NCBI RefSeq assembly: GCF_000247695.1
Contig: NW_004624864.1
Span: 5,051,215 to 5,115,214 of the forward strand
Origin: Heterocephalus glaber
Taxonomy: Eukaryota > Chordata > Mammalia > Rodentia > Bathyergidae
Length of the DNA stretch: 64,000 nt
Direction of reading: 5' to 3'
Part shown: positions 26,212 to 38,689 of the stretch, piece by piece
Layout: the number at the start of each line of letters is the position of its first letter
Position numbering within the stretch: the first letter of the stretch is position 1
Notes under the pieces: generated by a model
Seen by the model: only the letters and a program-made list of their open reading frames with translations
Databases searched by the model: none
Told to the model about the DNA's origin: nothing
Made by a program: the position numbers and the translations under genes

Positions 26212-26915
26212 TGATGTTGTTCTTCCCTTCCACTGCACAAAAGAATTCAAACTGGAGAGAAATCTTATGAATGTAAAGAATATGGGAAGGTCTTCAAGTC
26301 CTCAGGTCCTCTTCATGTACCTGAAAGAACTCACAATGTTGAGAAAATCTCTCAGTGTGTGCAGTGTGGGAATGCATTCTACTGTTACACTTTCCTTTAT
26401 CTGCAAAGAAGAACTTACACTGGAAAGAAACCTTATGAATGTATAGACTGTGGGAAGGCTTTCAAGTCCTCAGGTGCTCTTCATGTACCTGAAAGAACTC
26501 CCACTGGTGAGAAACTCTATGTGTGCCAGGAATGTGGAAAAACATTTTCATGTTGTAATTCACTTGAACTGCACAAAAGAATTCACACTGGAGAGGAACT
26601 TTATGAATGTAAAGAATGTGGGAAGGCCTTAAAGTCCTCAGTTGCTCTTCATGTACATGAAAGAACTAATAATGGTGAGAAGCCCTATGTGTGCCAGGAA
26701 TTTGGTAAAATATTCCCATTTTATACTTCCTTTCAAATGCACCAAAGTATTCACACTGGAGAGGAACCTTATGAATGAAAAGAATGTAGACTGGCCTTCA
26801 GGTCCTCAGGTCATCTTCATGTACACACTCACAGTAATGACTCTAGTGAGTATCCTAGCCTTCACCTTTGACTGCACCTAGGTCCTCATCCACATACCAT
26901 TCTGATAGTCTCCCT

Positions 26916-26921
26916 AATAAA
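26916..26921 (+). terminator. Polyadenylation signal after finger array
   Basis: AATAAA about 125 bp beyond the last finger, where the 3'UTR of a zinc-finger transcript would end. No A tail follows, so it is either the ancestral signal or chance. Confidence 0.35.
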
Positions 26922-27990
26922 TCCCCTACCATACTTAAATATATATCGTGTATTAATTCTGCAATCTGTCTACAATGAGTAGCATGAAGCTGCATATGAA
27001 AATCTTACTCTCACTCTATTATTGCCATATGACTCGATGATAACATTGTGATAAAATCTGATTATTTTGAAATAAGAAAATGTGAAAAATTAGCATGTCA
27101 ACATACTTTTTCTAGGTCCACAAATGATTCCAGTGTACAAATTGAAGTAGCACTTAGAGAGATGAAACCTCAATGCAGCTCTTCCTTCTCTCTATGAACC
27201 TTGAGTTCTCCTCTCATCTGCAAAGCATTCATGGGCCCTCTTGCCCGGTTTTACAAGGAGGATCCTATGTTTCATCACCTGACGTCACAGAGGCTTGCTA
27301 AGTTCCCTTGAATATTAGGTACCTATTAAAGGTGCATTGACTTTAGATTTAGTACAGTCAGCATTTGCTAGAGTCACTGATTCCCTGCAGTTCCACTGTG
27401 GCCTCTTGCTGTGGTCCTGGAGCTGCTATCAGCATCACAGCTGTTACTGATTCTTGTCTGATGAATATATGTGAGCTCTTATTGGGGAAGTATCCGTATC
27501 ACTAGTCATTTCTTAAGTTTTATTTTCATTGATTCCTATTAACATTTTACCATTAGGAAAAAGTGATATAAGGACCCCAAAGGTTCCCCTCCATTCCAGA
27601 AAAATCTTCCTACTTCCATCATTGTAGAGCACCTAGTTCATAATTGTAATAATCATCACAAAGTATAGATCATAAAAGTTTGCCTCTTGATTGATTAGCT
27701 TGAGCATTTCAAAGGGACAAGTAGACATCATCATCTAATTTAATAAATTATTATTGAGTTCTTTGTTGCAAAGCGTGACTTCCTCTTGTTCACAAACACT
27801 TCTTGTCAAAAATAAAAAGTGGATTCTAAATTTGCAAGGACAGGAAATCAAAATTCCATTGCATCTACCAATAGATGTAATGCTATGAGCAACTGCCTCT
27901 TTTTCCAAAGTTTGATGCCAAAACTGACTCTTGGTGAGTTAAAAGAAATTATATCAGCAAGTTGGCATGGCAGATGCAAGCCTCCATCTG
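26922..27990. other. No gene recognised; contains a TGACGTCA palindrome
   Basis: The region is AT-rich. A perfect CRE-type palindrome TGACGTCA lies at 27280-27287 in a locally less AT-rich stretch (27180-27460). No adjacent gene explains it. Confidence 0.4.
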
Positions 27991-30900
27991 CCCAGGAAAA
28001 ACAACAAATAGCAAACTAGCTAGAAATTATAGCATTCATAGTAGGACACCTGTGACCATTTATAAACCTGCATGCACACAGTAGAACTAACCATGAAGAT
28101 ATCTGTAAAAGTGGAGGAAAACCTCATAGACAAATGCACTGAGCTCAGGACAGTTGCAATATCTGCACATGGGCAGACATAGAGCAGGAGGATGGGAACT
28201 GTCTTTATCCATGACACAGTGGACACCATGTTCCTCCCCAATAAGGTGACTCTGTAGAGAGCACTGGCATCTCTTCCCTCTGAGGTCCCAAAAGTGAGCC
28301 TTGCTTTGGACCCCTGCAGTGGGAGATGCTGCTGCCCCACTGTCAGTAAGGAGCTGCTATTGTGTCATCTCAGGGATAGAGATGCCACCTCCTTCTTAAA
28401 ACACACAAGTGCCCTGACTGCAGAGATGCAACTTTTTCACAAACACCCTCCTTTCAGACCCCAGTTCCACAGTCAAATTGTGTGCCCTCTTGCCAGAAAC
28501 ATGAGAGCCACCCAATAGCAAGACAGTGCACATGCTAGCCCCTGGATTTCCAGCTGCACTGCATTCACCCCAGCCCACAAGTGTGTGTGTCTGTGTGCAC
28601 ATATGTGTGCAAAAGCATGTTTCGGACAAATCCTGGCATAGTCTGAAAGTGACCTTAAGATATTCAGGTTGAAATTTCATTCCTCTTTTGATGTTATTAA
28701 GAAGTTGGGCATTTGGGAAATTATTAATTATAAGCACTTTGCCTTCACACACTCATGGTGTCCTTCTGAAGGAGGTCAGAAATCTCCTGACTCTTATGCT
28801 TTGTGAGAACATAGCTTTTGCATATTCTAGGGCCATTGAAGGACACTAAAAGATGCCATCTCTGAAAAATAAACCTTCAATCAGTGACTGCTTGTCACCT
28901 GCTTTTGCACTTCCCAACCTCCTAGATTGGGACAAATTCATATGGTTTATCAGTCACCCAGTGTAAAGCATTTTATTAAAGCTGCATGAAGAACCGGTAC
29001 TCAGCAGCACTTACACTTTACTCCATGGCAATGATGGAAGCTATCAACACCCTGATCCTCAGGTCTGCAGCCCTTGCATGTGTGCTCATGCTTGGTCACT
29101 GCATGGGCACTGCCTATCAGCCACTGGGGTCACTTTCCCCTTAGTGTGCCTGGAGCCACATTCAGTGACTGGAGCATCCCCCTTGGCAGTGATTTCACCA
29201 CTAGGGGAAAAGGGTATGGAGCCCTGGCTGGTGACCACTTCTACAGCCCTCTCTGCTAACCAGAGTTGATCCTGGGGATCCCTGCAGTATCTATCTGCCA
29301 ATGCTGACTCAAACCAATAGTGCCTCATGGAAGCCATCACAGTTCCCTCATTGCAGGAAAAGTCACTCTCCCCACTCAGAGAGGGCATTAACACTGTTCC
29401 ACTGAGGAAAGGCTTTCCACAAGGAAGCCATGCAAAACAATCTACAAAGTGACCAGTTCATCAAATGTGAAACTATCAGTGAAATAAGGCAAAATGCATA
29501 TGTACAAACTAAGAAAATTTATCTCCATTGGAGAACAAATACAATTTAAGTAATGTCTCCAAAGAGAAAGACACATGAGAATGGTCTGACACATAATTAA
29601 ACAAGTTTTCAAGAATAACAGTGAATATTAAAAAAAAAAAATGAAGAGAACCTTTCACAAAATCAGGAAATCAATACATTAACAAATCAAGAACTGTAAG
29701 AGAAATCAAAGAATACAACACCTGAAAAATACAATAGAAATGATCATAAAGGGGAAAGAATCTGTGACTCTAAGGCAAGCTATACAACCAAAGAAGAAAA
29801 ATAATGAGTAGGAATGAAGAAAGGCCTATAAAAATTATGAGAGAGCATCAAGATAGCTAATTTCCTATCATAGGAGTTAAAGAAGGAAAGAGAAAGTGAG
29901 AGGAAATTGATGTAAACATTAATGACCAGAAAGTGACCAAATCTAGAGAAAAATAAAAATATGCAAGTGCAGAAAGCTCAAATATGTCTAGTAAACATGT
30001 GCAAAGAAAACTACACTAGTACATATTTTAATCAAACTGTCAAACTATTGTTAAGGGAGTGATGCCAATGAAATTGCAAAATAGCTACCTAACACTCTCA
30101 TTTCACATGGATATGCCAAATACACACCTATTGATAAATCAATTCAATTGGGAGAATATCAGAGACCAATGGAGAGGATTCAGCCCACCAGAAAAATGAG
30201 AAAACATCCATATCAAATATTTAGCAAAACATGAGGTGAATTCTGTCATGGAACCTGTCCTGGTTGTGTCCTATAAAAGTGAGAAAGACATTGCTAACAC
30301 TCCACTTCTCTATAGGGAGAGAAGGCTTTTGACCTCCCTGGATGAGAGAGAGAGAGAATATGCAGTTCCAGTTACAGTAAGCCTCTCCATAAGATCATAG
30401 AGTCCAGCCTCTGCGTGAATATCAGTATTTTCACAGATCATTCTCCCCTCCCAGCTGATTACAGACAGTGGCAGGTGAACATTCATTCTTAGGGTCACCA
30501 TAAATGCAGAATTGGAGTGAAAGTGTAATATCCCACCACCTCCTTCTACATCCATATTCCGAGGGGCTCACAGGATACCACACATGCTTAGCTCCAGAGG
30601 CACTGAAAATACCAATCTGGACAAACAAAAGGAACTAAGAAGCAGTTTATATTCTATGGACTGATGGGTTTTGAGCCAGTTCTCCACTGGAGGCCAGCAT
30701 CAGCACACTGAAAGAGATCATTTTTTTATCCAATGCAAACAACCAACATAAAAATGAAAGAAAGGGAAAAAAAGAGGGGCATTTATTCCAAATTTTAATA
30801 AAAAGATAAATCTCTAGAAACTGAGAAGGATGGAGTGAGATAGGTGATTCACCTGTCAGGAAATTCAAAACATGCTCATGAAAATGCTCACAGAGTTCTA

Positions 30901-31450
30901 GAGAAAAGGCTGGAATAAACTGGAAGTTTCAATGAAGAAAAGGTACAAAAAAGTCACAAATAGAAATACTGGAGCAGAGTGATTTTTACTGCTGAACTTA
31001 AAATTCAGTACAGAGATTCAATAGATGAGATCATTCAAAAATAATGATCTGAGAACCTAAATACAGTTAAACAGAAACTATACAATCTGAGGAGCAAAAA
31101 GGAAAAAACAGAGGATAATTTAAAAGACTTATAAGACAACACCAAGCTTAACTACATGTGTGTTTTCAGTGAGCCAGAAGGAAAGGAGAGATAGAGAAAA
31201 AAGGACAGATGTATAATGAAAAATAAGACAGAAATCATTTCAGGCCACAGGCAAGAACTAGAAACAATCCAAAAAGAGCTCCCTGGGTTCACATCAAAAT
31301 AGGAATGTGAAAATTTTAATACTGAAACTTAAAATTTGGGGAATCATCTCAGGAAAAAAGAACTATTGCATAGTAAGGAATCATCATAATGTTTTCAGAA
31401 GATTTTTCATTAGGAACCATGAAGAACAGAAGGGACTGAGATGACTTCCA
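27991..31450 (+). mobile_element. Ancient L1 5'UTR/ORF1-like remnants
   Basis: 29500-30060 is A-rich and conceptually translates into coiled-coil-like L1 ORF1 pieces ('EEIDVNINDQKVTKS' around 29900). From about 30061 a second, GC-richer leader-like part is followed by another A-rich part up to about 31450, ending with a translation like 'FSLGT MKNRRD'. This is consistent with two partial copies of old mammalian L1 5'UTR plus ORF1. Many stops are present. Boundaries, especially the start, are approximate. Confidence 0.4.
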
Positions 31451-31594
31451 AAATCTTAGAAAGAAAAACACTTATCAATCATGACTGTGGTAGCCAGAAA
31501 ATTTATCTCTTAAAATGGAGATTTTTACAAAGACCTCCTAAGATAGTACCAGATAGTTTATCTGCACTAGAACTACCTTATAAAAATGCTAAAG

Positions 31595-31734
31595 GGCCGG
31601 GTGTTTTCATACATGACTATAATCCCAACACCCAGGAGGCTGAGGCACGAGAATCAACATGTTTTTGAGGCCAGCCTGGGCTACATAGTGAGTACAAGGC
31701 CACCCCGGGATACTGTCTCTGAAAACAAAAGAAT
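31595..31734 (+). mobile_element. B1-type SINE
   Basis: The element starts 'gccgggtgttttcatacatg', has 'aggaggctgaggcacgaga' and 'gaggccagcctgggctac', and ends near 'atactgtctctgaaaacaaa'. This is the 7SL-derived B1 pattern, about 140 bp. Confidence 0.85.
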
Positions 31735-32280
31735 CCTAAAGCTTGTTTTTCAAGCTAAAAGCAAAAGGTTGATAATTAGTGACATATGAGGTATAAAACT
31801 CAGTTATAAAAACACATTGTCAAATACAAAATATTTTTATGCTGTAGGGGTAGTGGGTTAATGAATTATCTCTCTAGTTTAATTTTTTTAAACTAAGAAA
31901 ATAAGCTACAATTATTTAATAAGGATGCAGATCATGAAAAAATTAAATTAACATATCAAAAATAGAAACTACGAGAAGTGAGCAAAATGTAATTTACATA
32001 TGTAATAAATGGTTATCAACTTAAAACAGCCACTTACAAACACAAGCTGTTTTATGTAATCCTCAGGGTAAACCCAAATGTGTATAACAGTTACATAAAC
32101 CAAATAGGAAAGCTCCAGAAATACCATTACAGAGAACAATGAAACCACAAAGGAGGAAAGTAGTAGAGGAAGAAAACAATGGAGGGCCAACAAAACAACC
32201 AGAAAATAGTAGCAAATGCACACTATTAAGCCTATACCAATTAATAATTACTTTGAGTGTAAGTATATTCAATTCTGCCA
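31735..32280. other. No gene recognised
   Basis: AT-rich spacer; open frames on the minus strand at 31969-32284 are hydrophobic by composition but match no family. Confidence 0.35.
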
Positions 32281-32650
32281 GCAAATGTGTGGAACTTTAA
32301 TATTACTCAGACATTAATGGTAGACAACTCTGACACATGCAACAACATAGATCAACCCTGAAAGATATTGGGCTAAGGAATCCTGATACAAAGTACACAT
32401 TTTTAACCTCTATTTAACTGTACTCCTTGAACTTAAAAACACAGAGCCTCAGAAACTGATGAATGGTCCCAGGGTTACAGTGAATCAGGAGAGAATGCAA
32501 CTGCTAGTAGCTATGGATTTTTATTGTGGTGATGGAAAATGTTCTGGAATGAGATGGTAGTCACAGATGCTCAACTTTATGAATACACTAAAAACAAAAC
32601 AAGTGTCTAACTTGAAAGTATGAATATTAATATAGTAATCACATGGTAAT
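32281..32650 (+). mobile_element. Old L1 3'UTR remnant, copy 1 of a repeated locus
   Basis: Contains the old mammalian L1 3'UTR pattern 'gtgatggaaaatgttctgg' ... 'agtcacagatgctc' ... 'atgaatacactaaaaac'. The same element stands at the same relative place upstream of the other two OR5W-type loci (38690-39070 and 60830-61240). Confidence 0.6.
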
Positions 32651-32919
32651 AACAGTATCCTTATCTGAAGGATAATAATATTCCCAAGTGAAGCAATAAA
32701 GGAAACTTTAAAATGGAAAAGAAATAAACAATAGAAAACAGATGGGAATGATTGAGCACAGGGTTATTTGAATTTAAATAGATTCATACTTTGGAAAAGG
32801 AAGGTATAAATTATGCAGTATGTATAAACACAAAAATACTTTTCAGTTTTCTTCTTGAAATAGATCAGTTTCAACAAAATTATAAAGGATAAAACTTCAC
32901 CTTTTTAAAAACTTGATGA

Positions 32920-33860
32920 CATCCACAGGGGAGAATACATAATGCAAACAATCACACCAAACCAGGGGAAATAGCATCATAAACTGAAGTTCCTACTGGT
33001 ACCTACCAAAATAAAATCTTCTCTGCTTCGTGTTTAGCTACCAAAACCTCCTCACCTCAAGTAGGTTCAGAATCATCAGATAGAGTAATAGGAAAATAAC
33101 TTAGTTTTGCAGAAAAGAGATTTGTGAATAAAACATTTTATGTATGTCCAATTTAATATATTGTTTTGGAAATTCTGGTGCCTGAAAATATTTCACCCTC
33201 AGAATTTAAAAATCTGACTGAACTTCATAGTATCCATAACATAATATTTTGATTCTTTTATTCTAGACTTGATATATAGGAGAGACCTGATTCCTTTTAT
33301 AATTGTACCAGCACATGCATGAATTTAAGAGATTTTAAAATTTGTTTTATCTCAAAAGTATTTTACTTATAACAGTATGATGATGTATGCAGATTCAACT
33401 CTACGTGAAATACAGTCTGTATTTGCTTAGTCTTAAAATAACTCCACAATTATCAATAACTGTATTCCAGCTGTCATAGGTCCATGAAGGGATGTAAACA
33501 CATTAAGTATTGGACACTTACAGGATACCACATGCATGTGCAAGGAAGCCTGTACATTACAGATCATTTACTGTCCCTTGTGCTAATTCTATGTTGTAAC
33601 ACACAAGTCCATTTTACATATAAGGAAAGGCAAAGTAAGGTTTAAATTCTGTTCACTCTGCCTCTTCCCAGTATATTTTTTCAGAGGACTCATCCCTTGG
33701 AATCAGATCACTGCTACAAATAGGTAATTTGCATTGTGATGAATCCAATAAATACTCTTAAGCAAATGCTTGGTACAGTGCATTTCATGACACTGCTAGT
33801 ACTAAAGAAACAAAGAGTAAGAAATGTAATATGGAAAATTTCATTACTAGTTACTTAAGT
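32920..33860 (+). other. Orphan OR5W-type upstream module (non-coding exon region)
   Basis: This segment aligns by eye with 39360-40200 and, at its start, with 61540-62000, which lie upstream of OR5W-type coding regions. Shared anchors are 'caggggagaatac', 'gtttagctaccaaaac', a donor-like 'ctcaa|gtaggt' at 33056-33066, and 'tgctacaaataggtaat' (33712-33728; compare 40150-40164). The coding region expected about 1.3 kb after the donor, near 34.4 kb, is not there. This appears to be a duplicated receptor locus that lost its receptor. Confidence 0.5.
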
Positions 33861-34009
33861 GATTTTTATTTATAGGAGTAATATAAAGCATTTTGAATCA
33901 GTCATGATGCTTAGGAATGTAATGTATACGGTCTGTAGTGGAATTTGAGCTTATAAGATTTCTATGTATCAGTATTTTCTATGTCTGTAGAATTGTGTTT
34001 CATTTGTTT

Positions 34010-34192
34010 GTTTTCTACACTGAGATTTGAACCAACACCTTTGCACTGATCTACATTCCCATTCTCCTCACTCTTTTTGAGACAGAGTCTTGCTAAGTCA
34101 TAAAGTTTCCCAAGGCTGTACTCAAATTGAAGTACTCCTGGTTCAGGCTCCCAAATGGCCAGAATGACAAGTGTGTGCCAACAGGGCAGGCA
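34010..34192 (-). mobile_element. B1+ID dimeric SINE, old
   Basis: On the minus strand a diverged B1 half ('gcctgccctgttggcacaca' ... 'actctgtctcaaaaagag') is followed by an ID-like half ending 'ggttcaaatctcag'. This is the order of B1-dID-type dimers known from squirrel-like and related rodents. Confidence 0.55.
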
Positions 34193-34840
34193 TTTTCATA
34201 CAATTTTACTCAATGGAACAAATTCTCTTTCCTAATAAGAACTGTAGTTGTTTCATAACCTCAACTGTACTACTGTAACAAATATTTTTTATGACTTTTT
34301 TCTAGGTCAGTCATAATATAGCATTGAAGCTCAGTTTTCTAATTACACAGTTGTAATAAAACAATACAGAAAAGGTGCTGATTAAATTCTAATTGTGAAG
34401 GCATCCATTACTACAGTCACAGTTGAAAATATTTGACTTTGTGAAATTCTTACTCTAGCCAGCCCCATTGTCACCACTTTTCCTGGTTAAAACAGGCTAG
34501 AGATGCAGGCCACTCCTTTCACATGCAGATGTAGCTCCTTTCTGCTTTAAAGTGTGGAGCAGCTCACAGAGCAGGGAAATCAAAGTTCTGAGAATTTGGA
34601 GACAGAAATGGCATGTGGAAGTTGCCTCAAAACAATCTGGGCTCACTGCCTCTATCACAGAGAGAATCCCAGTTCTGTATAAGATTCACTTTATACATCC
34701 AGAGACCCAGAGTGGCACTGAGTACTTCCTGCCTTCATGGTGTGTTTGTAGCAAGAACCCTGAAGGGAAAACAGTTGCTGCATCTGACCTAAATGCAGAA
34801 TCTCCTGCTCACTGAGGCATTGAACATCACTATCACTTTA
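34193..34840. other. No gene recognised; expected OR coding region missing
   Basis: By comparison with the two sister loci an OR coding exon would be expected to begin about here. No OR motif (PMYFFL, DRY, NPLIYS) is found in any frame. The 87-codon frame at 34552-34815 shows no domain. Confidence 0.4.
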
Positions 34841-35272
34841 ATCAGTGTACTTATATGACCTCTCACCACTACATCTCTATTACCTGTGCTACACATGTAA
34901 TCACATACACTGCATTTGATTGCATATCATCATATGTAATCTGTATCATGCTTTTCTTCTGGAATTTCAGGGACACAGATAAAGAAAGGAGCCAAGATAT
35001 AGGATCTTGAAGATGATGTTATTCCACTATATATGTTTGCTAATATTATACTATTTGACCATTGATATTTGTTGTCAGTCATTGATGAACTGTGTGAAGG
35101 AACTGATTTAAAGATACAAAGAGAAGATCAAGATAGATATTTAAGTTGGTAATCTAGCACAGGTGGAATCCATTAAATTCTAGCTATTACAATGAGAACT
35201 GACTGATACAAAGGTTCTGTTACCATAGCCACCTAGCTCACAGCTGTACCCATAACTTCTGTAGTGCTGTTA

Positions 35273-35305
<33 letters not shown>

Positions 35306-36371
35306 TACACACAGGATCCTGGGCCCTCACTGTCCAGTACACCATGTGTCATACATAAAGAAGGTTGGGAAATTACACCTTGGCATTGTTGCCCCAAATC
35401 CCAGCTTCTCTCCCTGCACAAGTGCCCATGATTCCATCCTCAGCCCCATTTCTATTCTGTGGGAGACATAGATAACATATCAGTGTCATTGCCATTATAC
35501 ATATGTGTACGAGGTGGACCTGGTATCACAAAAGAGCCCCCTGTCAATGGTTGCAGAAGTGAGAGGAAAGGAGATTGTGAAAATTCCAGGAAACTTGGCC
35601 CCTGAATACTTCATGAACCTCATTACTGCCCTGGTCACTCACACATTATTGGCCCTGATGGCCCTGCTGTGCTCCCCTCCACTGACTGAAGCTGAGAGAA
35701 CAGCGCAGAAGTGATTCCATTGACCCCTATGATGCAGAACCACCCTGTCTACCTGACAGAGTGCTCACAATCCGCAATAAGGGAAAATCTTGCCCCTAAT
35801 GAAACCAGCTTGTGAAGATTGGAAGAAAGAACCATTCCTTCAAATGAATAGATGTCATCATAAATCAGTAAGTGTCATAAATTTGAAATGAAGGGAAAAA
35901 TAGTGAAGAAATATATCTCCACTGAAAAAAAATTCCTAGCAACTGTCCTTAAAGAAAAAGATAATGATATGCTCTGCACATAAAAACTCTAAATAATTTA
36001 TCTAAGGAAACTCAGAGAATTTTATTAGGGGAAGACAAAGAGATGATTTAATGAACTAAAAAATGAATTTCAACAGAAAGATTGAAATCAGAAAGAAGAA
36101 ATGTTAGATTAAAGAATCCAAAGAATGAAATAAAAATGATGAGAGAGAGAGGACATCAACAACAGAATTAATAAAGGATATGAAAGAATCTATGAACTCT
36201 GAGAGGTTACTTAAAAATATGGAATCAAAATTGAAGAAAGAAAAAAATAATGAAAAAGAGTGAGTCAAACTCACAGGGTTTATGTGACATCAAGAAATAA
36301 AATTTACATCATAGGAGTTGAAAAAAATAAGAAGAAAAAGGATGGCCAGAAGGCTAATTTAAAGAAATAAC
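34841..36371 (+). mobile_element. Ancient L1 5'UTR/ORF1-like remnant (left part)
   Basis: A GC-richer leader-like part (35200-35800) leads into an A-rich ORF1-like part (35900-36360). It is similar to 29400-30060. It is interrupted after 36371 by a younger L1 insertion and continues at 37353. Confidence 0.45.
35273..35313. repeat. (AC)n microsatellite
   Basis: About 20 AC units with two interruptions. Confidence 0.9.
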
Positions 36372-37189
36372 ATCATTTGAGAGATGCAGATGAAAACAAT
36401 ACTGAGATTCCACCTCACCCCAGAAAGAATGGCTGCTATCAAGAAATCAACCAATAACATATGATGGCAAGGTTGTGGGGAGAATGGAATCCTTCTTCTT
36501 TGCTGATTAGAGTGCAGACTGGTGTAACCACTGTGGAAATCAATATGGAGATAACGCAAACAACTAGGATTAGAAGTCCCATTTGACCCAGCTATTCCTC
36601 TGCTGGGTATCATCCCAAAAGAATCATACCACAGTGATATATGCATACCTATGTTTATAGTGGCACAGTTTGTAATAGCTAAAACTCAGAAACAGCCCAA
36701 GTGCCCATCACCTGTAGACTGGATAAAGAAGGTGTTCTTTTTTAAAAAATAAAATGGAGTACTACTCAGCCGTAAAGAATGAGAAACTAGAGACATTTAT
36801 AGCTCAATGGGTGCACATTGAGGCCATACTCTTCAGTGAAATTAATAGGACACATGTGTAAATATCGAATAGTTTCTCTGGTGTGAAAAACCAAAAGTGT
36901 AAATAAGAATCAAAATATATAATTGATACTGTGTAATAGAAAGAAAAGCTCTAAAGGAGTAGGGGAAGTGGGAGGGGTAGGGTAAAGCAAAGAAGGTAAA
37001 AGAAAAATATGAGAAAAGAAAAAATGAAGCAAAGTCTTTGTAAATAGGGAGGGGTATAGGGAGAGAAGGCATGGTAGGGGAATGGGGAAAAAATAAGAAC
37101 CAAGCTACATTATATAAAGGTACAAGATCCAAATGATGGATGTAACTGTATTTTATACCTAAAATGTACCAATAAACTTAATGGAAAAA
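36372..37189 (+). mobile_element. L1 3' end insertion with target-site duplication
   Basis: A 5'-truncated L1 of about 0.8 kb. It holds the end of ORF2 ('gagattccacctcaccccag' at 36403) and 'gtactactcagccgtaaag'. A purine-rich 3'UTR tract and 'aaaatgtaccaataaactta' with its polyadenylation signal follow, then a short A tail. Direct repeats 'aaagaaataac' flank it at 36361-36371 and 37190-37200. This is the best-defined member of the 3'UTR family in the window. Confidence 0.85.
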
Positions 37190-37203
37190 AAAGAAATAAC
37201 AGC

Positions 37204-37352
37204 TAAGCTGAACATGACCGTACATGACTGTAATCCCAGCCCTTGGGAGGCAGAGTCTGGGGCATCACTGTGAATTCGAGACCAGCCTGAATTACATACA
37301 TTACTTTTTGAGACCCTGTCCCAAAAACTGAGAGAGAGAGAGAGAGAGGAGC
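37204..37352 (+). mobile_element. B1-type SINE nested at the L1 3' junction
   Basis: A B1-like element with 'tgtaatcccagcccttggga' and 'gagaccagcctgaattac', ending in an (AG)n run. Nine-base direct repeats 'aataacagc' flank it at 37195-37203 and 37353-37361. The repeat overlaps the right target-site duplication of the L1, so the B1 came after the L1. Confidence 0.85.
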
Positions 37353-37974
37353 AATAACAGCCAAAAAGCTGCCACATCTGGAGAAATATATAAAAATTCA
37401 AGTGCAGTGCAGGAAGTGCAAAGATTTTCCAAAATTCCATCATAAAGGACTATACTAAGACAGAATATAATCAAACTGTTGCAGTTATCACTTTCTGAGG
37501 GATGGCATCAGCAGTGTGGCAGAATTGGAAACTTCTGACATTTGTGTATACTTCCTGGGCCACATCCCTCAGAGTATTGCAGGAAAGGGTGAGGGACATG
37601 CAACTCACACTTCATCTCTGGAAGGAGCTTGTGCCTCACACTGCCAGGGGCTACTTGATGGCCTCAATTATAAGAATTTACCCTGCAACTTAAATGAGCA
37701 AACACTAGTTTTATAGCAGAGAGACAGAGTTCGCTGGCTCATGAACCTTTGCTTTGGCTCATGCCACTGGTAAATCCAGGCCTACCCATTCTTTCTGTAA
37801 ACAAACTGGCCATACACCAAGTGCCACAACTGCCAAACTTTTCACTCAAGGTGTTATCTCTTCAATGAACTGGCTCTGAGAGTTGGTAAGGCTTTGCCTT
37901 AGTGAATGGTCTAAAACTACAGAAAACAAAGAGGTGGAGGCATTATTGCAGATAGGTAAGTTAATTAGGTATCT
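37353..37974 (+). mobile_element. Ancient L1 remnant (right part, resumes after insertions)
   Basis: 37353-37490 continues the ORF1-like sequence left at 36371 and parallels 29930-30060 (both hold 'aatcaaactgt'). It is followed by a leader-like part starting 'gatggcatcagcagtgtggc'. Non-coding and decayed. Confidence 0.4.
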
Positions 37975-38584
37975 TGTAGGAAGTTAGGGCCAGCACAGGA
38001 GAAGCCAACATGGAAGACAATCAAGACAATCAAGACCCAGCATTGTAAAAGAAGAGGAAACTAGCACACCCATGTAGGATTAACAGCAGTGATTGATATT
38101 ATAAATAGGTATCAATCACTTGGTGGGAGACCAAGATATTCCAAGAAAGACCCCTGACCCACCCTTTTCCACAGAAAATCCTTGCTTATTCCTTGCATGC
38201 TTGCTACATGACTTGTTTCCCCATTGGATCCCTGTTTAATCAATATTACCTAAGCAACTATACTTGTCATAATCTTATTGGTTGTTCATAGTTCTGTTCA
38301 CCTCATGATTTCTCATTGGATTAATATTACCTAAGTGACTGTACTTGAAATCTCACTAGTTGACTACAGCTTCTTCCCACATTGACCCACCTTGAACCTG
38401 CCTCATCTCCTGGCTTTGTCCCATAAAACAACTTTGAGAAGTTGGGTTAGTGGGCAACCCACTTTCTGGTCCCCCTTCTGTCTCTCTTAGACAGAAGCTT
38501 TCTTTCTTTCAATAAATGTTTCCTATTTTTAACCTCTATTATTCCTAGAATTTATTCTTTGATTTTAGAAAATAGGAACTCACA
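37975..38584 (+). mobile_element. Solo LTR, ERV class I-like
   Basis: The sequence starts 'tgtaggaagttagggccagc', has a promoter-like 'cccataaaacaac' near 38420, a polyadenylation signal AATAAA at 38511-38516 and a U5-like end at '...actcaca'. Length is about 610 bp. U3 holds a direct repeat: 'attggatc' ... 'aatattacctaagcaacta' (about 38223-38265) and 'attggattaatattacctaa' (from about 38315), offset about 90 bp. No internal retroviral genes flank it and no clear target-site duplication was found. Confidence 0.65.
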
Positions 38585-38689
38585 CTTTGAATATCTATCA
38601 GGGTTGAGAGTTACAGCTTTTACTCCTATATCACTTCAATATCATAACTTATATTAGCCTGAAAGTAGAAATAAGCCAATTGCTTATTC

